A stretch of 64,000 nucleotides of DNA from Undibacterium sp. Jales W-56 (GCF_025548535.1 NZ_JAJLQW010000004.1:186001-250000), one strand, 5' to 3'; positions 27,094 to 35,665 are shown, counted from the first letter of the stretch. Numbers and translations: made by a program. The notes: generated by a model from the letters alone, not told the origin.

Positions 27094-30067
27094 TGAGTCC
27101 AACACTGTAGAAGCCTACGTCCGCGATCTGCTCGCTGGTCCGGTCAAGGCACTGTCTGTCAACGCCGTTCAGCAGCCGCTGGCCAGTTACGGCCCTAGCC
27201 ACAAAGGCATCGGCTGGCGTTATGTGGCACCAGCTGACGTGCCGCGTCAGATTCAGGAAGTAGTGGTCGAGTCGTGGCTGCGGGAAGCGCTAATTCGACT
27301 GAACCAGGAAATCGCCACACAGCCCGATCGCGCCGACGAAGTGCTCTATAAACTCCGCGCTATCGTGTTGTCGGTGCGCTCGGATGGCCTGATCCGTGCC
27401 AATGAGGAGATGACCGCTTGGATGCGTGGTGAGCGCTCCATGCCTTTCGGCCTGAATAACGAGCATGTGCCGGTACGGCTGATCGATCTGGATGACTTGT
27501 CACAGAACCAATACATCGTCACCCAGCAGTTCACCTATCGTGCCGGCCCCACCGAGCGGCGCGCTGATCTGGTGTTGTTGATTAACGGTTTGCCCTTGGT
27601 GCTTATCGAGGCTAAGACACCGGTCAAAAAGTGCATTAGCTGGGTTGATGGTGCGCTACAGGTGCATGCCGACTACGAGAAGTTTGTCCCCGAGCTGTTC
27701 GTCTGCAATGTGTTCTCCGTCGCGACCGAGGGAAAGGAGTATCACTATGGCTCGATTGGCTTACCGGTCAAGGACTGGGGCCCATGGCATCTGGACGGTG
27801 GAGATGCTCAGCACCATCCGCTGAAAACACTCAAGTTGTCGGCTGAGAGCATGTTGCGGCCGAACGTGGTGCTGGATATCCTGGGCAGCTTCACGCTGTT
27901 TGCCACGGATAAGAAAAAGCGCCGCATCAAAATAATCTGCCGCTATCAGCAATACGAGGCGGCCAACAAACTGGTTGAGCGCGTGCTGGCGGGCTATCCC
28001 AAGAAGGGGCTGATTTGGCACTTTCAGGGGTCGGGCAAGTCGCTGCTGATGGTGTTTGCGGCGCAAAAGTTGCGCATGCATTCCGGTCTGAAGAATCCCA
28101 CGGTGCTGATCGTGGTGGACCGGATCGACCTCGACAGCCAGATCACCGGCACCTTCACCGGGGCAGATATCCCCAACTTGGAGAAGGCTGAGACCCGTCA
28201 GAAGCTGCAGCAGTTGCTGATGCAAGACTCCCGAAAGATCATCATCACAACGATCTTCAAGTTCGGCGAGGCCAGCGGCAGCCTGAACGATCGCAGCAAC
28301 ATCATTGCCTTGGTAGACGAAGCGCACCGCACGCAGGAAGGCGATTTGGGTCGCAAGATGCGCGAGGCATTGCCCAATGCGTTTCTATTTGGCTTAACTG
28401 GTACGCCGATTAATCGCGCTGACCGTAATACTTTCTACGCCTTTGGCGCCGACGAGGATGAAAAAGGTTATATGAGCCGCTACGGCTTCGAAGAGTCGAT
28501 CCGCGATGGCGCCACGTTGAAGTTGCACTTCGAGCCACGGCTGGTGAATCTTCATATCGACAAAGTTGCTATCGATGCGGCCTACAAGGATCTGACCGGC
28601 GGACTGTCGGATCTCGATAAAGACAATCTTGCAAAAACTGCAGCTAAGATGGCCGTTTTGGTAAAGACGCCAGAGCGAGTTCAGCGCGTATGCGAGGACA
28701 TCGTAGAACATTACCAGACCAAGGTGGAGCCCAACGGCTTCAAGGGGCAGATTGTCACTTTTGACCGTGCATCCTGCCTGCTATTCAAGGCTGAGTTGGA
28801 CAAGCTGCTACCGCCAGAAGCCACTGACATCGTGATGTCGGTCCAAGCGTCCGACAAGAAAGAACATCCAGAGTACGCAGTCTACGATCGTTCGCGGGAT
28901 GAGGAAGAGCGACTGCTTGATCGCTTTCGCGATCCAGCCGATCCACTGAAACTAATCATCGTCACGGCTAAACTTCTGACTGGCTTTGATGCGCCTATTC
29001 TACAGGCGATGTACCTGGACAAGCCGCTACGCGACCATACTCTGTTGCAGGCGATTTGCCGGGTAAACCGGACCTACTCAGAGCAGAAAACGCACGGGCT
29101 GATCGTAGATTACCTCGGCATTTTCGATGATGTGGCTGCGGCCCTGGAATTTGATGATCAAAGCGTCAAGCAGGTGGTCAGTAACATCCAGGAATTGAAA
29201 GAGAAGTTACCGAAAGCGATGCAAAAATGCTTGGCATTCTTTCCCGGTATCGACCGAGCCCAACAGGGTTACGAGGGCCTAATCGCGGCGCAACAGTGTC
29301 TACCCAATAACGATGTTCGCGATAATTTTGCCGCTGAGTTCAGCATACTTAATAAAATTTGGGAAGCACTATCACCTGATAGTGTGCTTGGGGCCTTTGA
29401 GAAGGACTACAAATGGCTGTCGCAGGTTTATCAGTCGGTACAACCATCAAGTGGCCACGGCAAGCTAATTTGGCATTCGCTTGGTGCAAAAACGATTGAG
29501 CTGATTCATCAAAACGTGCACGTGGATGCGCTGCGCGACGACCTTGATACGCTCGTCCTAGACGCTGACTTGCTGGAAGCGGTACTTTCGAATCCAGATC
29601 CCAAAAATGCCAAAGAGATCGAAATCAAGTTGGCACGGAGGATGCGCAAGCATTTAGGTAATCCAAAGTTTAGGCAGCTTTCAGAAAGGCTTGATGCATT
29701 GAAGGATCGGTTCGAATCCGGGCAGATCAATAGTGTCGATTTCCTGAAGCAGTTGTTGGAGATCGCCAAGGAAACGTTGCAGGCTGAACACGAGGTGCCT
29801 CAGGAAGAAGATGATGATCGTGGCAAGGCGGCACTGACCGATTTGTTTAATGAAGTCAAGACTGCGGAAACTCCAATTATGGTTGAACGAGTCGTAACCG
29901 ACATCGATGAAATTGTGAGACTTGTTCGTTTCCCCGGTTGGCAAGGTACTCAGGCCGGTGAGCGAGAGGTAAAAAAAGCGCTGCGGAAAGCGCTTTTCAA
30001 ATACAAGCTGCACGCCGAAGAGGAATTGTTTGAGAAGGCTTATAGTTATATTCGACAATATTATTAA
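27086..30067 (+). CDS. hsdR: Type I restriction endonuclease subunit
   Basis: A 993-residue translocating restriction subunit. The N-terminal PD-(D/E)xK nuclease is visible as RADLVLLINGLPLVLIEAK (catalytic Glu175 and Lys177). The SF2 motor has Walker A FQGSGKS (around 315-320), VDEAHR (around 411) and FGLTGTP, and the second RecA domain includes LLTGFDAP and LLQAICRVNRTY. A C-terminal helical domain contacts the methyltransferase. ATG 27086 is chosen over TTG 27068 because it begins the usual N terminus and overlaps hsdS by 8 nt. It is the last gene of the seven-gene coupled unit. Confidence 0.95.
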   Translation: MFNESNTVEAYVRDLLAGPVKALSVNAVQQPLASYGPSHKGIGWRYVAPADVPRQIQEVVVESWLREALIRLNQEIATQPDRADEVLYKLRAIVLSVRSDGLIRANEEMTAWMRGERSMPFGLNNEHVPVRLIDLDDLSQNQYIVTQQFTYRAGPTERRADLVLLINGLPLVLIEAKTPVKKCISWVDGALQVHADYEKFVPELFVCNVFSVATEGKEYHYGSIGLPVKDWGPWHLDGGDAQHHPLKTLKLSAESMLRPNVVLDILGSFTLFATDKKKRRIKIICRYQQYEAANKLVERVLAGYPKKGLIWHFQGSGKSLLMVFAAQKLRMHSGLKNPTVLIVVDRIDLDSQITGTFTGADIPNLEKAETRQKLQQLLMQDSRKIIITTIFKFGEASGSLNDRSNIIALVDEAHRTQEGDLGRKMREALPNAFLFGLTGTPINRADRNTFYAFGADEDEKGYMSRYGFEESIRDGATLKLHFEPRLVNLHIDKVAIDAAYKDLTGGLSDLDKDNLAKTAAKMAVLVKTPERVQRVCEDIVEHYQTKVEPNGFKGQIVTFDRASCLLFKAELDKLLPPEATDIVMSVQASDKKEHPEYAVYDRSRDEEERLLDRFRDPADPLKLIIVTAKLLTGFDAPILQAMYLDKPLRDHTLLQAICRVNRTYSEQKTHGLIVDYLGIFDDVAAALEFDDQSVKQVVSNIQELKEKLPKAMQKCLAFFPGIDRAQQGYEGLIAAQQCLPNNDVRDNFAAEFSILNKIWEALSPDSVLGAFEKDYKWLSQVYQSVQPSSGHGKLIWHSLGAKTIELIHQNVHVDALRDDLDTLVLDADLLEAVLSNPDPKNAKEIEIKLARRMRKHLGNPKFRQLSERLDALKDRFESGQINSVDFLKQLLEIAKETLQAEHEVPQEEDDDRGKAALTDLFNEVKTAETPIMVERVVTDIDEIVRLVRFPGWQGTQAGEREVKKALRKALFKYKLHAEEELFEKAYSYIRQYY

Positions 30068-30131
30068 AGTAAAACTAATTAATGTTTGTAAATTGGATTT
30101 ATTTAATTTTAACTTTAACGAATGGATCGAT

Positions 30132-30635
30132 ATGCCTATTTCCCAATCTGACCTGACAAGCGCATCGCAACGTGGAGTGATACATAAGAGCCTGACGGCG
30201 CGTGCGGGACAGACAACAGCATTCTTGTGCCACAGTCATATTGACAAGTTACTTGCTATCGGGCTTCAAACACTTCTACATGAAGCTGGTTGGGATATCT
30301 ACATTGACTGGCAGGATGCCGAGATGCCCGAGTCACCGGATCGCGTCACCGCAAGCAGAATACAAAGCCGCATTGCTTCTGCCGATTGGTTCCTGTTCCT
30401 AGCGACAGGGAATTCTACTCAGTCTAGATGGTGCCCTTGGGAAATTGGTTATGCTGACGGAAAGAAGGGCGACGGTCGAATTATTGTGATTCCGACGAAA
30501 GATTTATCCGGGAAACATTATGGGAATGAATATCTTCAGTTATATCCCCAGATTACTCCGGCGGATGTAGGTGGGCTCGCGTACTTCCCTTCCGGAAAAA
30601 CGACAGGCGGAACTTACGTGAAGGGGCTTAGATAG
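30132..30635 (+). CDS. TIR-domain protein (first of three)
   Basis: A 167-residue protein that is almost only a TIR domain: TAFLCHSHIDKLLAIGLQ (strand A and helix A), WDIYIDWQDAEMPE (BB-loop region), ADWFLFLATGNSTQSRWCPWE and the conserved catalytic Glu104 in WCPWEIGYA. TIR domains of this type hydrolyse NAD+ or make nucleotide signals in anti-phage systems. It begins 64 bp after hsdR; ATG 30132 lacks a clear ribosome site, so an upstream non-ATG start is possible. The local sequence is AT-rich compared with hsdR, hinting at separate acquisition. It is followed by two more TIR genes and a SLOG-like gene. Confidence 0.8.
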   Translation: MPISQSDLTSASQRGVIHKSLTARAGQTTAFLCHSHIDKLLAIGLQTLLHEAGWDIYIDWQDAEMPESPDRVTASRIQSRIASADWFLFLATGNSTQSRWCPWEIGYADGKKGDGRIIVIPTKDLSGKHYGNEYLQLYPQITPADVGGLAYFPSGKTTGGTYVKGLR

Positions 30636-30787
30636 GGACGCCAGTGATGGCGCAGGTACCTATTGGTCCGGTTGCAACCTTTTTTTTGTGTATTATTTTT
30701 GCTAAATTTGTGCATGCGTGGCGAAGCAGATCGACGGTTTTCGTACATGGGCGCACATGTCGCAATTCAATCTCGCATGGAGGAAAA

Positions 30788-31930
30788 ATGCCCCTTTATG
30801 AACTTGCGGTCTTCGGTGCGCCGACGGCAGAGCAACTGAAAAAATTGCAGGAGCAACTTGCTGATGCGTGTGATCGCTTCAAGTTGAAATTAGGTGAAGA
30901 GATTTCCTTAGTTGTCCAGCCAGCTGAATTTAGGCCTGGCACTAGAGCCGCAGCGGCAGCTATCTTTTTCGGGGGTAAAGACTCAGTAGAGATTGATATT
31001 TCTAAGTCTATGGACTGTGAGTCGATCTCAATTCTTCCAGTAGCTTCCAACGATGCAAGCGTCGCAACAGAAATTCCCGCGAGCCTGCGGCGACTGAATT
31101 GCCTTTTCGTTGATAAGGTTTCTCCTGAACGTATTTTCAATGCTTTGCTGGAGTGCGTCGGACTCTTGCCGAGGCAAAGGCGAGTTTTTTTAAGTTATCG
31201 CAGGAATGAAGCTACGGCAGCTGCAGTGCAGCTTTTTTCCGAGCTGTCAGCGCGGCAATTTGATGTTTTTTTGGATACGCAGGGAATCGGCCCGGCTGTG
31301 GACTTTCAGGAGACGTTGTGGCATCAACTTTGCGACGTTGATGTGCTGATCATGCTGGAGACGCCAAAGTATTTTGAGAGTCGCTGGACAAGCGCCGAAT
31401 ATGGTCGCGCTTTGGCAAAAGGCATTGGCGTTTTGCGCGTGCAATGGCCCGATACTACGCCGTCAATTCATACGGGAACCGCAAGTCTTGTGGAGTTGGT
31501 TAAGGATGAGCTAGACGAACTAGGGCAGCTTGGGTTGCCTGCCGTCGAAAGAATTTGTTCTCAGCTTGAGAACGTGCGGAGCTTAAGTCATGCTACTCGG
31601 CACTTAAGTATGGTAACTGCTGTTCAGGATGCCATAGAGCAGGTAGAAGGGAAAATTGATTGCGTCGGCTCTAATCGTTCGATGTATCTGACACTTCGAT
31701 CTGGTCGAAAACTCGTTATTCAACCGACAATTGGGGTTCCAACATCACTTCTTCTGCAAGAAACATTTGAGCGGGCCGCTGGCGAGGAAAGTGCGGTTGT
31801 GTACGACCATTTCGGATTGAAACGCAGTTGGCAGGTGCATATGGACTGGCTTGCACAAAAAGTGCCAGGCACAAGATGGGTCAAGAAAACTGAAGCTGTT
31901 TGGGACTTCGGCGGCTGGGAGGCGATGTGA
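30788..31930 (+). CDS. Multidomain TIR protein (second of three)
   Basis: A 380-residue protein with a central TIR domain (about 128-245): RRVFLSYRRNEATAAAVQLF, FDVFLDTQGIGPAVDFQETL, DVLIMLETPKYFESRW and the catalytic Glu204 in TSAEYGRAL. The N-terminal 125 residues form an alpha/beta region of unknown family, and the C-terminal 110 residues are also unassigned and could bind a ligand. The start is ATG 30788, with GGAGG 4-5 nt upstream; longer in-frame readings begin in poor sequence. Its TGA shares a base with the ATG of the SLOG-like gene (TGATG), so the two are translationally coupled and probably work together. Confidence 0.82.
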   Translation: MPLYELAVFGAPTAEQLKKLQEQLADACDRFKLKLGEEISLVVQPAEFRPGTRAAAAAIFFGGKDSVEIDISKSMDCESISILPVASNDASVATEIPASLRRLNCLFVDKVSPERIFNALLECVGLLPRQRRVFLSYRRNEATAAAVQLFSELSARQFDVFLDTQGIGPAVDFQETLWHQLCDVDVLIMLETPKYFESRWTSAEYGRALAKGIGVLRVQWPDTTPSIHTGTASLVELVKDELDELGQLGLPAVERICSQLENVRSLSHATRHLSMVTAVQDAIEQVEGKIDCVGSNRSMYLTLRSGRKLVIQPTIGVPTSLLLQETFERAAGEESAVVYDHFGLKRSWQVHMDWLAQKVPGTRWVKKTEAVWDFGGWEAM

Positions 31931-32514
31931 TGCGTAGAATATTTCTCTCGGCAAGTGTTCCTGTTGCCGGTCAAGGCGACTATCACCAGACTGCGAATCC
32001 ATTTTTGATTCAGTTTGCAGTACGTGAGTTGCTGACAGTCTGTCTGGGGCGGCGATTGCTCGTGTGGGGTGGGCATCCTGCAATTACGCCCATGGTATGG
32101 GCTGTATGTGAGGATCTCGGTATTGAATATGCGAAAGCGGTGATTTTGTACCAGAGTCGATTATTTGAAGACGTTTTTCCGGATGAAAATGCACGCTTCG
32201 GTAATGTGGTCTTTATTGACGCAGTCGAAGGCGATCGCGCTAAGAGCCTAGCGCGCATGAGGACAGAGATGCTTTCTGGCCCGTTCGATGCGGCAGTGTT
32301 TATCGGTGGAATGGACGGAGTTATCGATGAATATCAGTTATTTCAGAAAATGCACCCTAATGCGAAGGTGCTTGCAGTGCGCTCGCCGGGCGGTGCGGCG
32401 ATGAAATTGGCGGATCAACTCGGCCAAATTGATGACAGGATCGATTTTGCAAGATTGTTTCATGAGGAGCTGGGTATCGCGGTGACGGAGAAGCGAGATC
32501 AAGTGAAGTATTGA
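31930..32514 (+). CDS. SLOG-like Rossmannoid protein coupled to the TIR gene
   Basis: A 194-residue protein resembling SLOG/LOG-like nucleotide-binding Rossmann domains. The first strand and loop read RRIFLSASVPVAGQG, the glycine region LLVWGGHPAITPMVWAVCE lies near residues 38-57, and VFIGGMDGVIDEYQLFQ (around 120-136) matches the family's GGxxG ligand-binding loop. In other defence systems (Thoeris ThsA, TIR-SLOG proteins) a SLOG domain senses the signal made by a TIR enzyme. Here it is a stand-alone gene whose ATG overlaps the TIR stop. No catalytic effector domain is attached, so what it would activate is open. Confidence 0.7.
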   Translation: MRRIFLSASVPVAGQGDYHQTANPFLIQFAVRELLTVCLGRRLLVWGGHPAITPMVWAVCEDLGIEYAKAVILYQSRLFEDVFPDENARFGNVVFIDAVEGDRAKSLARMRTEMLSGPFDAAVFIGGMDGVIDEYQLFQKMHPNAKVLAVRSPGGAAMKLADQLGQIDDRIDFARLFHEELGIAVTEKRDQVKY

Positions 32515-32592
32515 ATTTTATCCGTACGGCTGCTCGATTTCTCACTGGGGCACGGTGTTAATGCAATGTGAGTGTTTTATAAAGGAGGAAAT

Positions 32593-33033
32593 ATGACAAG
32601 GAAGGTTTTTTTTAGCTTCAAATATGAAGACGTTTCTCGGGCAATGGTTGTTCGAAATAGTGCAATCACAAAAGGCGAGGACACGGCCGGGTTTATTGAT
32701 AAGGCTGATTTTGAAAAAGTAAAAAAGGCTGGTGATCAAGCGATCAAGAATTGGATCGACAATCAACTAAAAGGCACATCGGTCACTGTGGTGCTTGTGG
32801 GCGAGCAGACATGCAAAAGCAGATGGGTGAAATACGAAATCGAACAGAGCATCGCGAGGGGCAACGGCTTGTTGGGTATAGATATCAGTAAAATCAAGGA
32901 CTTGAATGGGAACACGTCGGAGCGATGCGGGCAACTTCCTGCCGGTTACGACTTCTATCTTTGGGTAAAGGACGACGGATATAACAACCTTGGAACTTGG
33001 GTCGAGAAGGCTGCGAAGGCAGCAGGGAAGTAG
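32593..33033 (+). CDS. ThsB-like TIR protein (third of three)
   Basis: A 146-residue single-domain protein of the MTH538 TIR-like family, to which ThsB of the Thoeris system belongs. The N terminus RKVFFSFKYEDVSRAMVVRN, the middle KNWIDNQLKGTSVTVVLVG and CKSRWVKYEIEQSIARGNG with Glu82 in the catalytic position match ThsB closely. ThsB makes a cyclic ADP-ribose-type signal on infection. The start is certain (GGAGG 5 nt before ATG 32593). It follows the SLOG-like gene after 78 bp on the same strand. No SIR2-type ThsA effector is present in the window. Confidence 0.88.
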   Translation: MTRKVFFSFKYEDVSRAMVVRNSAITKGEDTAGFIDKADFEKVKKAGDQAIKNWIDNQLKGTSVTVVLVGEQTCKSRWVKYEIEQSIARGNGLLGIDISKIKDLNGNTSERCGQLPAGYDFYLWVKDDGYNNLGTWVEKAAKAAGK

Positions 33034-33146
33034 TGCCGAGGAAGAGATGCGACAGCGCGCGAGAAAAAGCAGGGGGAGAAGTGGTGGGAGATTCCTGCTT
33101 TCGGCCGTAAACCGGAAATAGACCGGACACGAGGACTTTTTGTTCG

Positions 33147-33180
33147 ACAAACAAAAACGCCAACCGGCGAGGGTTGGCGT
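33147..33180 (-). terminator. Rho-independent terminator downstream of the tRNA-Phe remnant
   Basis: On the minus strand ACGCCAACC pairs with GGTTGGCGT around a 6-nt loop and is followed by TTTTGTTTGT. It lies 17 bp past the CCA end of the tRNA fragment and looks like the tRNA's own terminator. Confidence 0.8.
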
Positions 33181-33197
33181 CTTGTAAGGTAATTCCT

Positions 33198-33246
33198 TGG
33201 TGGCCCGGGGCGGAATCGAACCACCGACACAAGGATTTTCAATCCT
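33198..33246 (-). tRNA. 3' fragment of tRNA-Phe (attachment-site remnant)
   Basis: The minus strand carries the tRNA-Phe sequence from the anticodon stem to the CCA end: the GAA anticodon inside AGGATTGAAAATCC, the T-arm GTGGTTCGATTCC and the acceptor end GGGCCACCA. The 5' half (D-arm and 5' acceptor strand) is missing; homology stops at the anticodon stem. This is the classic result of tyrosine-integrase recombination into a tRNA gene, so the fragment is a leftover att site and not a working tRNA. Confidence 0.88.
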
Positions 33247-33377
33247 GCTGTCATTTTGCGAGCGAACATCGACATAGCAAATTAACACATAACCATCGGC
33301 AACTATGTTACGAGTTCAATTTCTGTCATATAGGTTGCTCTAAATATACGGTAGCATACAATCAGTCTACTAGTTAG

Positions 33378-33815
33378 ATGGTGAATATGAACAATCAAGC
33401 GTCAACGACTACTTCTACTGGCACCGAGAAATATAATCAGATCCCGGCTGATTTCCCGATGACTGCACTGCAGGGAGCAATTTCAGGCGTTCAAGAAAAA
33501 TTATTGCTAACAGAACATGACGGCAAATTCTATCCGTTGGGAACCTCACCTCAGGAGAGGTTTCAGCGCTGGGAGATATGTGATGATTTAGTCAGACAGT
33601 TTAGCGAAAAATCTCTAGGGTCCAAGACAGGCAAACGAGCACATATGTCGGAAGTCGAGATCCTTCAGCAATACTATGAAAGGTTGTTAAAGATAGGATG
33701 GGTGTCAGATGCAGAGAGTGTTTGGGTGATAAATAGCGTTTCTGACCTACTTTCCTGGTCAAAGCTCGCTATTCGTGTCCAACGCGCCAAAAAGGTGAAT
33801 CAGTCTAAAACGTAA
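33378..33815 (+). CDS. Small island-associated protein with GVQEKLL motif
   Basis: A 145-residue soluble protein. Residues 20-55 (PADFPMTALQGAISGVQEKL, then LTEHDGKFYPLGTSPQERF) resemble the short proteins with an AxxGVQPKLLV motif that are common in integrative elements; the motif also recalls the HipA N terminus. RWEICDDLVRQF is typical of the same group. Function is unknown. ATG 33378 and ATG 33387 are both possible, with only a weak ribosome site (GATGGTG) for the second. It lies 130 bp right of the tRNA-Phe fragment, where genes of tRNA-targeted elements usually begin. Confidence 0.6.
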   Translation: MVNMNNQASTTTSTGTEKYNQIPADFPMTALQGAISGVQEKLLLTEHDGKFYPLGTSPQERFQRWEICDDLVRQFSEKSLGSKTGKRAHMSEVEILQQYYERLLKIGWVSDAESVWVINSVSDLLSWSKLAIRVQRAKKVNQSKT

Positions 33816-33892
33816 ATTAAAATAAGTATATCGGCCGCTTTCCTTATAACGACCTCATTATTAAAATCATTTTTAGGCATATAATTAACTTC

Positions 33893-34243
33893 ATGCTCAA
33901 AAAATTCGTTCTCATGCTAATTCTTGCATTCACCATCCAGTTAGGCTGGGCGGTGGCGAATACCTATTGCATGCATGAAACGGGCAAAGCCTCGCAACAT
34001 TTTGGGCATCATGATCATCAACACGAAGCTACGCCTGAAACGCAGCAATCGAGTAAGAGTAAAATTAGCGCAAATGATATTGATTGCGACTTTTGTCACC
34101 ATTCTTATACGAACGTTGTGACTGTTCAATTCATGGATTACCTATTTCTTAGTATTTCAGGTAACGCAGAAATCCAACCGTTTACCTACCAATCCTACAT
34201 CCCCGACAGTCTGACTAAACCGAACTGGCTCCGCATCAACTAA
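33893..34243 (+). CDS. czcI: CzcI-like small periplasmic protein
   Basis: A 116-residue secreted protein. Residues 1-21 form a signal peptide (FVLMLILAFTIQLGWAVA), followed by a His-rich stretch (FGHHDHQHE) and CDFCHHSYTN, a pattern typical of CzcI-like proteins encoded first in czc operons. Its role is thought to be regulatory or metal-binding in the periplasm. It is followed by czcC after 90 bp. A TATAAT at 33880-33885 lies only 7 bp before the ATG, and there is no ribosome site, so the mRNA could be leaderless. Confidence 0.8.
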   Translation: MLKKFVLMLILAFTIQLGWAVANTYCMHETGKASQHFGHHDHQHEATPETQQSSKSKISANDIDCDFCHHSYTNVVTVQFMDYLFLSISGNAEIQPFTYQSYIPDSLTKPNWLRIN

Positions 34244-34333
34244 GCCTGGCGGGACTGTCTTCTCATATTGAGCGCAGCAAGCGCTGTCGCGACCTCTCGC
34301 CAAATATCCCCATATTTTTCTTTGGAGAATTTG

Positions 34334-35665
34334 ATGCGCCCATTGATCTTGCCGCTCAGTATTGCGGCACTGCTGGTTGCCCCTGCCATTTCGCTGGCAA
34401 GTGACAGCACAGCTAATAAAAACGTAGTTTCCATCTCGACGAGCGCCACAGCTGATACAAGCTCGGCGGTACCACTCACACTAGAACAAGCCTGGCAGTT
34501 CGCTGAACATGCTAATGCCAGGCTGCGCCAAGTCCAGGCGCAACTTAGCACCGCACAAGGCGAATTTAGCGATGCCCGCTCTCTGCTATGGAACAATCCC
34601 AAGTTAACGGGAGAAAGAGTAAGACGTGAGGTGCCGCAGATTGGCATGCCCGCAGAAAATAGGCGGGAATGGTCGACCGGTATTGAGCAAACCTTTGAAC
34701 TCGCTGGGCAGCAAAGCTATCGCCGCAAAGCGACTGAGCAACAACTGCAAGCACTCGATGCGTTAATCGAAGATACCCGTCGTGAGATCCGTGCCGAAGT
34801 TGAGCAACGTTTTGTGCAGGTGCTCTCGTTGCAAGAACGCATCTTGACCGAACGTCAGTCACTTAAAATCATCGAAGACACTGCCAGCTCGGTTAAAAAG
34901 CGCGTTGCCGCAGGTGAAGATAGCCGACTCGATGGTAACCTCGCTAGCGTAGAAGCCGTGCGAGCCAGCAACCAAATTGGCGTCCTGGAAGAGCAGTTAA
35001 TTCAGGCACGCACCGAACTGGCGCAGACCTTACAACTACCTGGCAATGGGCTTCCTAGGGTCGTCGGCACGCTCAGCGCCCCAACACCGACCGATACGCT
35101 AGAAACATTATTATCGAGTGCGGCAAACCGCCCCTTACTGCGTGCGCTTGATTACCGTGAACAGGCTGCAAAGAGTCGTCTCGCTCTGGAACGTGCAACA
35201 CGTTACCCTGATCTCACGGTAGGTGTGACGACCGGTAGAGAGGGGGCGACCAGTGCCCACGAACGACTGACCAGTTTAACAGTGTCACTACCACTTCCCT
35301 TATTTCGCAATAATGCTGGAGGGATCGGACGTGCCGCAACAGAACTAAGTCAGGCGCAAATCGAGCGTGAAACTTCTGTGCGCAATACGGCCAGCAGTGT
35401 GACCTCACTCTGGCAAAAACTGCAAAGCCTGACGCTGCGGGTCAATGCATTGCAACAAAGCGTTCTTCCCGCGCTGGAAGAAAATCAACGTTTATCGGTC
35501 AAGTCTTTGCAGTCCGGTGAAATCGGCTTATTTCAATTGCTGGTGGTGAATCGCCAGGTGCTTGATGGCAGACGCGACTTGATTGATGCGCAAACCGAGT
35601 GGCGACTGACTCGTCTCTCTTTGCATCTGACTGCAGGTTGGAATGAAGCCTCGACGTCCCGATGA
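34334..35665 (+). CDS. czcC: Outer-membrane efflux protein of the CzcCBA pump
   Basis: A 443-residue TolC/OEP-family outer-membrane factor. A signal peptide ends near residue 23 (APAISLA), followed by two OEP repeats rich in helices (TLEQAWQFAEHANARLRQVQ at 50-70 and the later PLPLFRNNAGGIGRA). It forms the exit duct for cations pumped by CzcA. ATG 34334 is chosen because GGAGA lies 5 nt upstream and it begins the signal peptide; an in-frame ATG at 34268 would give a poor leader. It overlaps czcB by 4 nt (ATGA). Confidence 0.9.
   Translation: MRPLILPLSIAALLVAPAISLASDSTANKNVVSISTSATADTSSAVPLTLEQAWQFAEHANARLRQVQAQLSTAQGEFSDARSLLWNNPKLTGERVRREVPQIGMPAENRREWSTGIEQTFELAGQQSYRRKATEQQLQALDALIEDTRREIRAEVEQRFVQVLSLQERILTERQSLKIIEDTASSVKKRVAAGEDSRLDGNLASVEAVRASNQIGVLEEQLIQARTELAQTLQLPGNGLPRVVGTLSAPTPTDTLETLLSSAANRPLLRALDYREQAAKSRLALERATRYPDLTVGVTTGREGATSAHERLTSLTVSLPLPLFRNNAGGIGRAATELSQAQIERETSVRNTASSVTSLWQKLQSLTLRVNALQQSVLPALEENQRLSVKSLQSGEIGLFQLLVVNRQVLDGRRDLIDAQTEWRLTRLSLHLTAGWNEASTSR

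Noticed and set aside
30644-30787. 48-residue N-terminal extension of the second TIR protein
   Set aside because: A strong GGAGG ribosome site precedes ATG 30788, and the upstream reading has no such signal and an improbable composition.
33198-33246. Functional tRNA-Phe gene
   Set aside because: Only the 3' part is present; the D-arm and 5' acceptor strand are absent.
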